Origin: Manduca sexta
Lineage: Eukaryota > Arthropoda > Insecta > Lepidoptera > Sphingidae
NCBI RefSeq assembly: GCF_014839805.1
Contig: NC_051138.1
Location: forward strand, 3,222,983-3,286,982
Length of the DNA stretch: 64,000 nucleotides
Direction of reading: 5' to 3'
Below the pieces are notes generated by a model. It did no database searches, was not told the origin of the DNA, and saw only the letters and a program-made list of their open reading frames with translations. This document shows, in pieces, positions 40,704 through 53,300 of the stretch. Made by a program: the position numbers and the translations under genes. Numbering within the stretch: position 1 is the stretch's first letter; each line of letters starts with the position of its first letter.

Positions 40704-41654
40704 TAGTCTGTAATTTATTGTGACATAATATACCTGTTTTATTGATAGAAGTCCAGTCTGAGAAAAATATATATTGTGACCATACTGTCAAATACCAATA
40801 TATATTTTAAAATGAAAAATACTATTTGTATGATTACATAGTAACAGACTTAAATATTATGTATTCATTATTTTACATTTACAAATATTATTTAGAGCCG
40901 ATGTAGAAAAATAATACAATAAGTATTAAGGAGATTAATCTTCACACTGTTAAAACCATAATTCTGCATATATGTGGGGCCAGTTTAGGTATGGTAGGAA
41001 AGTCCTGTAGAAATCCATCATATTATAATAACTGGACTTTAATGTGGGGTCGGAACCATGTGTTATTGTTTACTATTTACCTGTACTGATGTTATGAAGT
41101 TAAAGTTGTTGTTTATTTGTATGAGAATGTTTATCATTGGTGCTACTACTTGAATTCTAAAATATTTCTAGTTTGAGAATATATTTTATTTTGATTTTGC
41201 ATCGATTTTCATTTTGATAATTTATAATTGTATTCCTGGTGCTGAATTGAATTCACTGAAACTGCCTGTAAATTTTAATGTAATTCAGGTTTATATTTAA
41301 TTACCAAATGTTACTTTGTTTAGATAGTTTGTTTCCGAGATCCAAGTGTTGTTTAATTACTGTCTGACAAAATTGTAACTTTGAACAAACTTAGCATTGG
41401 GAATTTGAATTTGATAAAGTTACAGTGGAATAACTTACTTTATTTTTCAAGTTGATTTGTTGCTAGTGTCTCATTTTTAGATGATAAACATGCTGCTGGT
41501 GGCAGTGCCCACACATGTTACATAGTGTACATCATTAATGCTATAACTGTAGGCACTAACTTAACATAGAAAAGCATAAACTATGTGTTTTTAAATACAA
41601 GTTTGTTATTTATAAAAGGATTGATGTTTGGCGAAATACTCACCGAAATATCCT

Positions 41655-41974
41655 TTACTTATTGTTGAACTTCCAGTCCTGTCTGCACATAGGGCACTGC
41701 TGTTGTGGTTGAGAATGAAGCCACTTCACGATGCAATGAATGTGGAAGCAGTGGGAACACGCGCCCCAGACCAGCGGGCAGTCGTCACCAGGCAGCTTAC
41801 AGTCAGGGCAGCAGCTGTCGAAGGGCATGCGACAGATGCCGCAGTTATCGTCGTTTGCAACCCAACGCCAGGTCGCTACACCTGTCCAACCTAAACAGAA
41901 GATTCTTTAGCACATTGCAATGCACTATAAAGTAGCAAATATAGTCGGTACTCACTTTTAACTGTCACTTTCAT
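41655..41974 (-). CDS. ANAPC11: Anaphase-promoting complex subunit 11 (RING-H2)
   Basis: This is the catalytic RING subunit of the APC/C ubiquitin ligase, which recruits the E2 and drives ubiquitination of cyclins and securin in the nucleus and cytoplasm during mitosis. There are two exons: 41956-41974 (MKVTVK plus one base, GTGAGT donor) and 41655-41890 (TTTAG acceptor, TAA stop). The predicted protein has 84 residues, the same length as the human one. Zinc-binding residues are intact: C23, C26, C34/C37, C44, C51, H53, H56, H58, C59, C72 and C75. Family signatures include [23 protein letters not shown] and [10 protein letters not shown]. The longer ATG-containing frames across this exon on the plus strand are shadows. 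An AATAAA (read on the minus strand) at 41439-41444 may be its poly(A) signal. The gene is divergent from YIPF6, with 1.04 kb between the start codons. Confidence 0.96.
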
Positions 41975-42233
41975 AGCGCAACCACATAATACATAAAATG
42001 GTTCGGTATTTGCTACTTAGATTTAAAACAGAATTTAAAATACAAATGTTTTCTAAAGAAATACACTATTGATGACAATAATTGACGTTACATCTAAAAA
42101 ATATCAATATTCCATGTCTAAAAAAGTCAATATTTTTAGCAATATAGCTATGCTCCTTTTTTATTTATAATACATTCTTATTTAGGTATATAAATGTGTC
42201 GTAGGTCGGCACATAAAGTGAAAAAGATGTTAC

Positions 42234-42706
42234 CAGTGTTGCCAGGGCCCTTGAGTCGTAAGTTACGTTTCGTTTCCTGAAAAGTTACATTTTTGCTGCA
42301 AAAGTTACATTATTGTTTATTTTTTTTAATTTTCGCGTTTTTGGGCAAGCATTTTTGTAGCTGCGAAACCGCGAGGACTCGCGAAGTAGGAAATGTGCGC
42401 GCGCACACTCAAGCAAAATCAAGTTTTAATATATGCAAGATACGTTTCATTTTGTCATGACGAGCCATCTCTTAGTGTGATATGGAGTGAAATACTTTTT
42501 AGACCCGCCAGTTTTAGGCATGTTTAATTTGGATGCGTTGAATAGAAATGCGTTCGTAAACTGTTTACAATAAAAATGTTGTATTACAAATCTCGTTGTT
42601 CTCAAAAGTTACGAAAATTGCCTTAAATATAAAAATTACTTACATGTTACGTGAGGGGGTCAAAAGTAACGAAAAATGTAAGAAATGTAACCTTCTGGCA
42701 ACACTG
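42234..42706. mobile_element. Non-autonomous hAT-type element with 8-bp target duplication
   Basis: The element is 473 bp with 12-bp terminal inverted repeats (CAGTGTTGCCAG at the left, CTGGCAACACTG at the right). It is flanked on both sides by the perfect 8-bp direct repeat GATGTTAC (42226-42233 and 42707-42714). An 8-bp duplication with CA(G)...TG ends is the hallmark of hAT transposons. There is no transposase frame inside, so it is a MITE-like passenger. Several AAGTTAC/GTAAC words lie near both ends and may be subterminal transposase sites. It occupies about half of the ANAPC11-YIPF6 divergent intergenic region. Confidence 0.9.
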
Positions 42707-43018
42707 GATGTTACATACATAATAAAATATGATATCGGCATGTATATCATAGACTAATATATAATACTGGAAAATGTATATTTATTTCAATAATATGTCA
42801 TGTAGTATGTAATAATAGTCGATTATGAAATAATCAACGAGTTGCATTATTTCTTAATCGACTCTTAAGATTTTATTATCTATATTATCTGTGGAGACTG
42901 GGTCAAAACTTAAAATGTCAATGTCAGAATATCTTGTACGATTGTGATGTGATGTGTTGGAGTTTATTTATTTTATAACACATTTTAATAATTTAGAAGT
43001 GTAAATAAAAAAATAAAG

Positions 43019-46000
43019 ATGACCACGTTTGACTCCAAATATGATGTAAGTGTTTATGTGCTCTAATAATAATTTTAAATATTTTTACTACTTTTTGACG
43101 GACACCTATTATCCTTTATTCTGGTATTGTTGACTTAATTTACATGCTATCAATGTAGACTATTTTAATAGCAAATGATAATAAATTGGGTCAAACACTA
43201 GAGCTGAAAGAACCAGGAGTTTCAAACCGATTCGGGGTTTATATAGCCTTTTTAATTACGATGAATTTTCATTCAAAAGATGAGTCATTAAACAATTAGA
43301 AGTTTCTTACAAATACGTCTCCCTGCACGCACCTTAATAAAAAAACATTTACAATTACTTTTATGAGTATTTATATTTTTGAACAAAGTAATTGAAAAAA
43401 AGTGGCGATAGCCTAATTGGGAGTGGAACCAACTGCCCAGACGAGTGTCCGTAAGTTCTAAACTTAAGGGCACGCACTTCTTACTATTATAGTGTTATGT
43501 GTATTCTTTTTGAATTATCGTTTGCTTCAACAGTTAAAGAAAACTTAGTGAGAAACCCTGCACACCTAAGAAGTTCTTTATAAGAATTTAGCAGGCATTT
43601 AAAGTCTGCCAATCCACACCAGATAAGAGTGGTGGACTAAGACCTACTCCCCCTCAATATTAGAGGAGGCCTGAGCCCAGCAGTGGGACAGTATATAATA
43701 CGGAGCTAGAATATCAAGTAGAAGTTTTTTTCACAAAGCATTTAATGTTACTGTGATTTTATGTTAATTTCAGATGTACCCCACGGGTGATGTAGGTATT
43801 GTAGAGGGTGAGATGAACATCCCTGGCAGAGGTGGTGTCCCATCTGGCGACAGCATGGAGTTCAATACTCTAGACGAACCTATCAAAGAAACATTTGTAA
43901 GTCTAGATTAAATCAATATTTGTGAATCAATAAGTTGTTTACGTATGCAGTTGTGACTCTTGAGGCTTGGAATTGGATTAGTACTATTGTTTCTATATAA
44001 CATTAGTGTATTTCTAACTATGTCAAGGGTATTTATTCATGTGGATATAATTAAATTCCATTTCTATATCCTTTACTAGCTCATTTATAAATTATGTTTA
44101 AATGATATTGCATTCTGTCACCGAAGACATAAATTTGTATTATAATCAAATTCATTTGACATATTCAGTAAGTTCAATAATATAGTAATCACATTACAAC
44201 TCTAAAGATTATGTTAGCAGTTACTGTGTTAATTGCTGTTTATGGGTGGTAGTGGTCGGTAATCTTCTAGTGGCCCATTTGTTAGCACCAAGTGTTCGTA
44301 GTAATGGTTTAGCTTAGTGTTTAAGACTGGCTGGTTATTCTCTCCATTTCTAGTAAATTATATTAGTAAATGTTTTCACTTAAAAAAATTGAGTTAGTTA
44401 GTAGTACTTAGATATTCCATTATGTTGTTCAAATGTGTACATCAAAAGATAATATAAAGTGCAACATGCATTTATATAATGGTTTTAACATACTTTTGTT
44501 TGTTTAGATTATTTTATTTTTGGTCAATGTGTGTGGACGTATTTTCTGTTCTTTTATCTATATGATAAAAGAACATTTAATTTTTTTTTATTTTATCACA
44601 TATAATTATGTTTAGTGTAAAGATTTTAGCGCGCATCCTACTTGTGAGTTTACTGACTATACAGTTGCAATATCATACTAAATATTAAATTCTATACTAA
44701 TCCATAAAGTAAAAAAAAACGATAAATTTAGAAATGTTTATTTTCTTTTTTTTAGCTTCGAGATCTGAGAGCAGTTGGAAACAAATTTTACCATGTTCTC
44801 ATTCCTAGAGAAAAATCTAGTTTGTTAAAAGAATGTAAGTAGTTTGTTGAGTTGTTTCAAATCATTAACATGATATTCATAATATGTTTTATTTGTGTAA
44901 ATACTTATGTGTAAAAAATGTAATCTGCTTAAAAAAACTAGAAAAAAACTGTTTTTTTATTTGTATTTAAATAATTTTACTATCTTAGATTAGATTGTTT
45001 TCTAGTAATTTATTTTATAACATATGTCCCTGTAAATCACCCCATGCATATAGTAAAATGATTAATATTTACCAAGACATTTATTATATTTCCTTTTTAT
45101 CAATTAACTGGAACTGTGGACAGTGAAACATCACAATAGAAACTGCTCCAAGCCTTTTCATTTCAACTTGTCCATTCTAATTATGAATAATACATTTTTC
45201 TAGGGGATCTATGGGGCCCACTGTTACTGTGCACACTCATGGCAACCATCCTCCAGGGGGCAGAGAGAGTGAACGATATCAAAGATGGAGGACCTGAGTT
45301 TGCCCAAGTGTTTGTGCTTGTATGGATAGGAGCTGCTGTGGTCACACTAAACTCTAAATTATTGGGCGGTAACATGTGAGTAATGTTATTTATGAATATT
45401 ATGGGGTAATTATTTATGTATAGGTAGAAAAACTTATCTCATAGGTTTAGTGTTTGTGTACTTGGGCTGTGATTTGTGAGATTCGAGTTTTGTTCTTCCA
45501 GTTGGCAAAAAAATAGTTTTTGAATCTGAATAAATACAATTTAGTAGTTCGCAATAGGAATTTGTTCTTGATATTGCGAAAGAAATATTGGCCCATTATT
45601 GCATAATAAAACTGATTTCTAATCCGATCAGTAGTTTTTGAGTTTATTGCATTCAAACAGACATATAGATGTAGTGGGGGTTTTGGTTTATAATATGTAA
45701 GGGTACTATAAAATATTAATGTCTCCATAGTTTTGTCACCATACTGCATATTGACACATAGTCCATTGAAATGTTACATTTTTTAGGCCTTACCTTGCGT
45801 TTTTTAGAGGACGCAATTTTATTTTTTTGAAGTGTAGGGGGGGTCAGTCTAAAGCTAAAACCAAGTTTGTGGGGTCGCCACCCTTGTCCCACGGCCGCCA
45901 TCTTGAAAATAGGGGTTGAAATGGTTTTACGATGTATCTCTTAAACTATTTATCTGACAAAAAAAAATTATAAACATTTTTTGTTGCAAATTAAATTTTC

Positions 46001-48598
46001 TACAACTTTGGTCTAGTAACTTTTGTCGTAGAACTATAAATAAAAAAGTTATGAGCGAAAATGTTAAGAAATTCAATGTTAAGCAATGTCCATTGCAACG
46101 TCATCAGAACGTGTGTTTATAAGGTTCATAATACTTTTTTGTACTCTCATTAATACCCAAATACCCAAGGGACCATTAGGGAACAAAAGAACATCTGCCT
46201 GCTATTATTATTATTATTTCTAACCTCTGTTGTTGTAAGAATAGCTGATAATATTATGTTGAAGTTGTCGTTCAACTTATATCTTTTAGTTGTGCTACAT
46301 ATTTCTGTACGTGCGGATGTATTTTATTCGATTTCGAATGATTTTAGACACGATTTTAACTTTAGTGAAAACTACTTTTTATTAGCATTTTGACTTTTAA
46401 AAGACTTTTAAAAGTCAAAATGCTAATAAATAACTCTACTACTACAACTTCAACACAATATTATCAGCTATTCTTACAATAAGAGAGGTTAGAAATAATA
46501 ATAATAATAGCAGGCAGATGTTCTTTTGTTCCCTAATAGTCCCTTGGGTACTTGGGTATTAATGAGAGTACAAAAAAAGTATTATGAACCTTATAAACAC
46601 ACGTTCTAATGACGTTGCAATGGACATTGCTTAACATTCAATTTCTTAACATTTTCGCTTATAACTTTTTTATTTATAGTTCTACGACAAAAGTTACAAG
46701 ACCAAAGTTGTAGAGAATTTAATTTGCAACAAAAAATGTTTACACATTTTTTTTGTTTATAAATAGTTTAAGAGATACATCGTAAAAACCATTTCAACCC
46801 TTATTTTCAAGATGGCGGCCGTGGGACAAGGGTGGCGACCCCACAAACTTGGTTTTAGCTTTAGACTGAACCCCCTACACTTCAAAAAAATAAAATTGCG
46901 TCCTCTAAAAAACGCAACCCCAAATGTAACTTTTCAATGGACTAACAGTATATGTAACATGGGTTTTGACTGAAATGACAGAAATGATAAAAGTGTAAGT
47001 AATATGAGAAATGAATTCCGTGTTGAATGTTTTTTTGTTATCAGATTACAGGGAATGGATTTTGATTGTTGATTGTGATTAAGTAATTGATTTAGCTTGC
47101 TACAATGGTCATGGTCGATTTTATCAGATACTATTTATACGACCTTGAGAATCCAGCTAGTTGTTATAGAAAGCCTTCTTCCTTCTTTAAATTATAAGCA
47201 TAGGATAAGGCTATACATTCTAATTTATGAATTTTGGTTTAAATTTGTTTTGGAATTAAATGTTGTTTACATTACTCTGCAAATTAATATAATGTTTGAA
47301 TCCCGTGAATCAATTCAGTCGTTTTAGAGAGTACTTTAAATAAGCGGAAAGTGAAACACATTATAACACCAATTCTGTCGTGGTAATCGAGAGGGCAGCA
47401 TGTCAAAGGCGACCAAGTATTTAATTACTGATTTGGAATGCACGTTAAACGAACTTTCTTCCTATCTAATGCACTTTCTCGTGTGATAAACAGCAGTAAG
47501 AACAATAAGTTAATCTAGTTAACCATATAATGGAGTAGAACTGCCTTTTCTGCCTTATTGCCTTCTCGATTACCAGTTACCACGGCAGAATTTACCTTTT
47601 AATGATAATCTAATATACACCTTTTCGCATAAGTAAAAAATGTTAGGACTGTATACGGCCACAATACATCGGGAACCATCATAATAGTTCATTTTATTGA
47701 GTAATTTTCCAGGTGTAGTCCGATGTATAACTTATACATCACATGACACATCGATTCGTATAATTCTAGCAATAGTCAAGAACGTACTGTACTTTACTAA
47801 ATAAAACAATACTTCCATGTCCACTAATGAGCATGCATTTTCCTTCCAGATCATTCTTCCAGTCTGTGTGCGTGCTGGGCTACTGCCTGCTGCCGATCGC
47901 GATGTCGCTCATTATATGCCGTATCATCCTGTTCAGCACTCAGACCACGTTCCTCTTCTTTCTGAGGTTCGCCATCTCCATGACGGGCTTTCTTTGGGCC
48001 ACTTATGGTGAGTAATTGTATTTGTCATGTCATTTTGTTTGAATTAACGACCAAAAATAGATTGCGATGTAAATGCTCCTACTTTTCATAGGAGTGGAGT
48101 TAGAATAATAAAATTTGGTCTAGTAGAATTGACTGGGTTTTCGAACACTGAACATCTTAATAACAGGGGCGTAGCTTGCCACAGAAGGGTCTTATATCGA
48201 ATTTGTTAGCGGCCCTTTAGAGCATTGCTTTTGGGCTTCTGCTTAGTTTAATGTATGGGCCAAGTGAGGCCCCTAAAGCTTGGGGGTCCTGTATCACTTT
48301 TACGGTTCATGCGGTGGTAGCTAAGCCCCCCCATAGTAATGAACCTAAATATGAATAGACTTTTTATGGTGTTCGTTTTATTGTGTAACATATTATTTTC
48401 GAGCATGTAATAATAGAATCTTGATAAGAGTGACTCCTCAACCCTTTTTAAAAAAATATATATATATTATTTTTTTCAGCCGCCACGAAATTCCTAGGTG
48501 ACAGTCAACCAGAAGGCAAAAAGGCGTTGGCGGTGTACCCTATATGTTTGTTCTACTTCATTCTCTCCTGGCTAGTCGTGTCTCGTAGTAACGTGTAG
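43019..48598 (+). CDS. YIPF6: Yip1-domain Golgi membrane protein YIPF6
   Basis: YIPF6 is a member of the Yip1/YIPF family, multi-pass proteins of the Golgi that bind Rab-type GTPases and partners in ER-Golgi trafficking. Six exons with consistent phases were read by eye: 43019-43045, 43774-43896, 44756-44834, 45204-45375, 47850-48007 and 48480-48598 (TAG stop). Together they encode 225 residues; the human protein has 236. The N-terminal part (1-76) is soluble. Next come the family motif DLWGPL (78-83) and about five hydrophobic segments, with conserved TLNSKLLGGN (near 124-133), SFFQSVCVLGYCLLP and LAVYPICLFYF near the C-terminus. The start is the first ATG of exon 1 (MTTFDSKYD), followed by a GTAAGT donor. 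It is divergent from ANAPC11 and convergent with TPS, whose stop is 1.74 kb away. Intron 1 holds a SINE, intron 4 a 1.2-kb foldback, and intron 5 a decayed hAT-like repeat. Candidate AATAAA signals lie at 49018 and 49137. Confidence 0.95.
43402..43708 (+). repeat. tRNA-derived SINE, family 1, copy B (YIPF6 intron 1)
   Basis: A full-length copy that starts GGCGATAGCCTAATTGG and ends AGCAGTGGGACAGTATATAA, with the internal segment TTGAATTATCGTTTGCTTCA that copy A lacks. It is in the sense orientation within the first intron of YIPF6. Lepidopteran SINEs with this 3' end are well known; the exact family name would need a repeat-library search. Confidence 0.75.
45761..46942. mobile_element. 1.2-kb foldback element (long inverted repeat) in YIPF6 intron 4
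   Basis: Two arms of about 500 bp, 45761-46267 and 46445-46942, are inverted copies of each other with only scattered mismatches and small indels by eye. A 177-bp loop separates them. Landmarks in both arms are the GTCCATTG/CAATGGAC end, the AAGATGGCGGCCGTGGGAC block (reversed on the left), and an (ATT)n/(AAT)n run. The loop contains a further near-perfect palindrome at 46378-46430. There is no coding frame. It resembles insect foldback/palindromic MITEs, but I cannot name the family. Because it lies inside an intron of a transcribed gene, the primary transcript would contain a very long hairpin. Confidence 0.88.
46378..46430. repeat. Near-perfect 26-bp-arm palindrome in the foldback loop
   Basis: Bases 46378-46403 and 46405-46430 are exact inverted copies around a single central A (the core reads TTTTAAAAG A CTTTTAAAA). 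It lies in the loop of the larger inverted repeat and gives a nested hairpin. No function is implied. Such symmetric cores can arise by template switching during replication or by repair of a cut element. Confidence 0.85.
48164..48331. repeat. Decayed hAT-like MITE in YIPF6 intron 5
   Basis: The left end CAGGGGCGTAGCTTGCC resembles a common insect hAT terminal repeat. The right end GGTAGCTAAGCCCCCCC is an imperfect inverted copy of it. No clear 8-bp duplication remains, so the call rests on the ends only. Confidence 0.4.
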
Positions 48599-50340
48599 GC
48601 ATTGTTATGTAAGTGTATTTATTGTGATACAAACTCGAACGTTTTGTGAATATATGTTTACTTAAGTGGGTTAAATTGTATGTATTAATGCAATGTCGTG
48701 TGACGCGCGGGGGGTGCGGGGGAGTCAACGAATAGTCTCGACACGATCACTATACTCATGGATCACCGGTGATCCATTGCCATTAAGCCGGTGACTCATG
48801 AGTGAGGATAAAAATTGTAAAACGAAACACTGAAAAAAAGCATCAAGCCCCTTAAAATGACCAGAAAAAATGCGATTTATAAGTCGATGACGATTTATAA
48901 GTTTGTGATTGATCGAGAGACCAATGTGTCACGTGTCAAGCAATCACATTAAAACGACACGGAGTTGCATCGTGTTTTTCCCACATTCTAAGCATGCAGG
49001 TTCGATTAAGTTTTTGTAATAAAAACGAACTCGTATTTATATATATCACTAGGTTTCACTAGCTTGAAATACTCTTCCCGGGAGCCATAAAATAATCTAA
49101 GACAAATTCTGTAATGGATGCCAGGACTTCTCATGGAATAAACGTTTATAAAGCTAGTGGCGCGTTGAGACGTTATCGTGTGGTCAATTCGTCGACTCCC
49201 CCGAAAAATAATGTAAAGTATTTGATGTGGTTTCGATAATATTACTCTTAAATTATGGCACAATATAAACATTCCTACGTTCGTACTTCTATTAAACTGT
49301 AGTAGATAAAGGCAATTTTGTATATATTATCAATTAAAAGGCTATTTTCTGTCTGTTGTACTTTTCATTTTATTTAAATTTTCCTTAAAACAAAAATAAA
49401 AACATCTAAAAATACACGGTAAGTTGAAATTCGAGAGATTTCAGTGCGCGTGGATACACTACGTTAGCCTGCAGGTACACCAAATAGATATAGATACATT
49501 CTTATAAGTAAATCACATTTGTTTACATACATAGCCATTTATAAATTAGCACGAATAACATCAAAAATGCACATTAAACATCAAAAAATTGTGTAATCCG
49601 ATGACGACTCGCTAAAACATCGATAAAGTTATAATTATTCGATTTCGATTACATGTCAATGAACATGACTTTAGACGTGTTTTCATCGATTAGTTTTTAT
49701 ATCGATAATCAAAACTTAATTTACTATTCATAATTTTCTAAATGAAATGCTTTTGGTTTAACCACATAATTTACTAAATTGTGCAAACATAGATTACACA
49801 TATTTATCGCAAGTGCAAGAAAATTGTTTACACTTAATCATCTTAATTACAGAATATTTCTATCACATAAATAACATTAAAATATAAGCATGCAACATTT
49901 ACGCGGAACGTAAGCACAATGCATAAAATAATATCACCGAGATACGTATTGCATTACACATTTAGCGAATTTTGTGCATTAAAATCTCGAATAATTCCGA
50001 AAAGATTGTAACAATCGATTGGAAATGTTGTTCGATTAGGAATGAAAAGAACGACGATGAACATTTAGGAACTACTTCAGTCTAAATACTGACTACGTCA
50101 ATACAACACGGTTACAATATTTTCATAAGTAAATTCATCGAAAAGTTTTCAGTTCAGATTTGTGACAGAATCGTACAACCATTCAAATTGGAATGACACG
50201 AGTTACGTCGATAGATTACTGGATTGGGCTTACGATTATAGATATATACGCCGTACCGTCGCCAAGGGTAGAAGACACCAAGCAGTAACCCGGATATGTT
50301 TAGCAGCAGGATTACCAGGTTATCAGCATATACATTGGTT
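48599..50340. other. Convergent 3' region of YIPF6 and TPS
   Basis: The two genes end tail-to-tail here. Plus-strand AATAAA hexamers at 49018-49023 and 49137-49142 could serve YIPF6. A minus-strand AATAAA at 49369-49374 could serve TPS, which would give it a 3' UTR of about 1 kb. The small open frames in this stretch show no conserved product. Confidence 0.45.
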
Positions 50341-53300
50341 TTAACTGGACTCGGAGCCGCTGGAGGACTTGTCGGGAGTGCAGGGCGGCGAGGGCTTGGG
50401 CGAGGTCCGCGCGGGCAGTTGGTACGACATGTGCGTTTGTATCGTGTCGCGCGCCTTCCGCGCGTTCTTGTACGTGAGGGAGTTGGCGCGCGGCTTGCGG
50501 CGGGAGAAGTGCCGCTCCACCCACTTCAGCAGCGCCAGCACCGAGTCCGTGGACGACAGACGACGCTCCGCTGAGGTCTTCGTGATGCTTGATGACGCGA
50601 TACGGAACGTGGCCGCCATACCTTTTAGGGCCTGGAATAAACAAATTGGTCATGAAATTGAGTGTAATGATCTCTGAGGGCAACAGGTGATAGCGGCTTT
50701 GAAACAATCGACCTCAGATTTAATTTTTGCATATTTGTGAACTCGTTTGGGTGGTGTAAGGCCCACAGACCTGTTAACTTTTTACCAGTTCTTGGTAACT
50801 TCGATAAACATTACATCTTAGTGTTCTCTAGATTTATTTCTAGGATCTCGTTAAATCCCCTGTTTAATTGCCCATAAATTTCATATAACAAAGGTGTCCA
50901 AATTTATAATAAGTTTACGGCATATCGTTCTTTATCGAGCTATGGAACGCAAAATACCCAAAACAGTCTAGATTTTAAGACTCTACATCGTCCCAAAAGT
51001 AATCCAGTCTGAATACTACAATATACATTTATGCCTTCATGCAATATATTAAACTATGTATGCCTATTATAGATACATTCGTAACTTACCAGCATGGCGT
51101 CCTCATCCGTGACGTCATCACCGGCGTAAATAATTCTGATCCTTTCGCTCCAATCCAGCCCGAAAGCCGTTCTCAAAATATAAATAGAAGCTCGACCTAT
51201 AAAACGAAACATATTTCATTAATACAAGTAATTGACTATTGTAAATATGAGGCTTACGTTGGCAATGTATATTAGAGATTCATTCAATTTTTCATTTAAT
51301 GCGTGTAGAGTTTATATAGAACATTCAGTTTGAAGACGCTACCTACTTTGTATTTAAAACTCATACGACTTAAAAGTGCATCTCGCCATTTGCTAATAAG
51401 TTAATTTCGTTCTTTTTTTCTTTTTATATGGTAATTGAATGACGGGACGAGCATGCCGTTTGTCTGAAGGTATGGGATGCGACCGACTGAAGCGGAAGTG
51501 AAAAAATAAGTTGCACAGATTATAGATATAATACAGTGTTAATTATAAACATTTCGCAAACCTATGCTTAGTTAAAATACAAATTTACTCGATCGGCTGT
51601 AAGTCAGAACCTGCCATCTTTCCTCGTAGTAAGGTTTAAACTAGGCAACCGGTGATCTTTTTAACAGCTATTTAAGCAATTCTTAATCACCTCTTAACGC
51701 TAAAACAAGTTTATAAGTAAGACTGATTATTTACAATGTTTGGACGCTTTGTAGAACCAAAAATATTTTAAAATAATATGTAAATGTTCTCAGTAGGTAA
51801 CAAATGAGTAACCTCGAACCGGTTTACTCTCAAGATGATATCGATGCCATCGTCAATGAAGAGTATTAAAAAGATAAACAATATTATAGTAATTAAATAT
51901 AAATAGGTACTTGTTTATGAGTGACCTGGCACTATTAGCAAACGGATGTTAATGAATTATGTAAACCAATTCATATAAACATATTGATAACACCCCTTAT
52001 TCCGAGAATCGATCGACTTACAAATCTGTTCCTTGTTATTAATATTTACCCAAGTAGGTGTGTTGTGAAAATTAACACGTTACCTTTTGGAATGGTCAAA
52101 TTAAGTAGATTATGTAAATAATTGACATTTTATTTAGCTCAGGATGGAATTACCCGAATCAATAATTCCATCTGTATTTATTTGAAATTCAGTCAAGCCT
52201 CAAAAACGTAGTATTATATTGTAAACAATTTTGGACCTTAACACCAAATCTTACGTCCCAAAAAACATGTACCAAAGTTAATACTTATTTCTCTTGTAAA
52301 ACAACGGTTCGTACCTACTTATTAGGCAGACGACTGACTCAATACTATGTCAATTGCATAGTGAGTGGCGAACTGGGCAATTGCCCAGGCTGTCGTGCTT
52401 GCAAGGGGTACAAAAACAAGCATTACCTATCCACTTCCAGCATTAGGGAAAAAAGTCTTGTAAAAATCTAACGTCCAGAGTCTTCCAGTAGTTAAATACG
52501 CTCATTATGTAAATTCTTTGTAACTTAATATTCTGGGCGGTGCCCCAACTGTTGGAAAATCGTAGAGCTTACCAGAAACTCATTTAGTCTTCTAACATAA
52601 AAAGAATTATAATGTGAACATGTACCTTTGTCCCACTGCACGGGCGGGCGCGCCTCGAGCGCACAGTGCGCGGGCGCAGGCGTGAAGCCGGCGGCCGTGA
52701 TGAGCTTGCGCGCCTGCTCCGCCAGCGCCGGCCGCCGCGCCGCGGGCGTCTCGCGGTAGTGGAACGTCAGCAGCGCGCCCTTGTTCTCCACCCACGCGCC
52801 GTCGCGGCACACCTAGGTACACCACACACATAGGTACACTCTTACAATATTTCCTATTGCTTGATACTTAGCTGGAGACCGTTATTAGTTTAGTACTTAT
52901 CTCGGTCAGCTCACTAGTTGAGTGGTTAAAGGGAAAACAATGTAGAAACAAAGAGTAAACACCGGCGAAGATTCTTAGTACAAAATAAACAGTCCTTTTT
53001 ATTTATAGAAAAGATTTACCTCCTAGCCTAGCCCTAGGCCTCCCGTCAAAATGCCTCACAATCGGTAATGCTTGCGTAATGTAAAAAAAATATATATCCT
53101 AGCGATAGACTTATCGTTAGGATACGTCATTATTAATGAAGTTGGACATTTGATTGATAAATTAAGTGGTGATTAAACCACTGAAAAATCTTTTTGACCC
53201 ATACATATTTGTCAAGACTATAATCTCTAAGTAACTTGAATGACCTCGCGTGCCTTAGCAACCGATTTCAAGATCATTTTTTCAGACTCTATTAGTACTT

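Noticed and set aside
41628..41935. Plus-strand frames of 76-88 codons
   Set aside because: They are shadows of the ANAPC11 exon on the opposite strand.
50312..50707. 131-codon minus-strand frame over the last TPS exon
   Set aside because: It is the antiparallel-phase shadow of the true exon, whose frame continues TPS homology to the stop at 50341.
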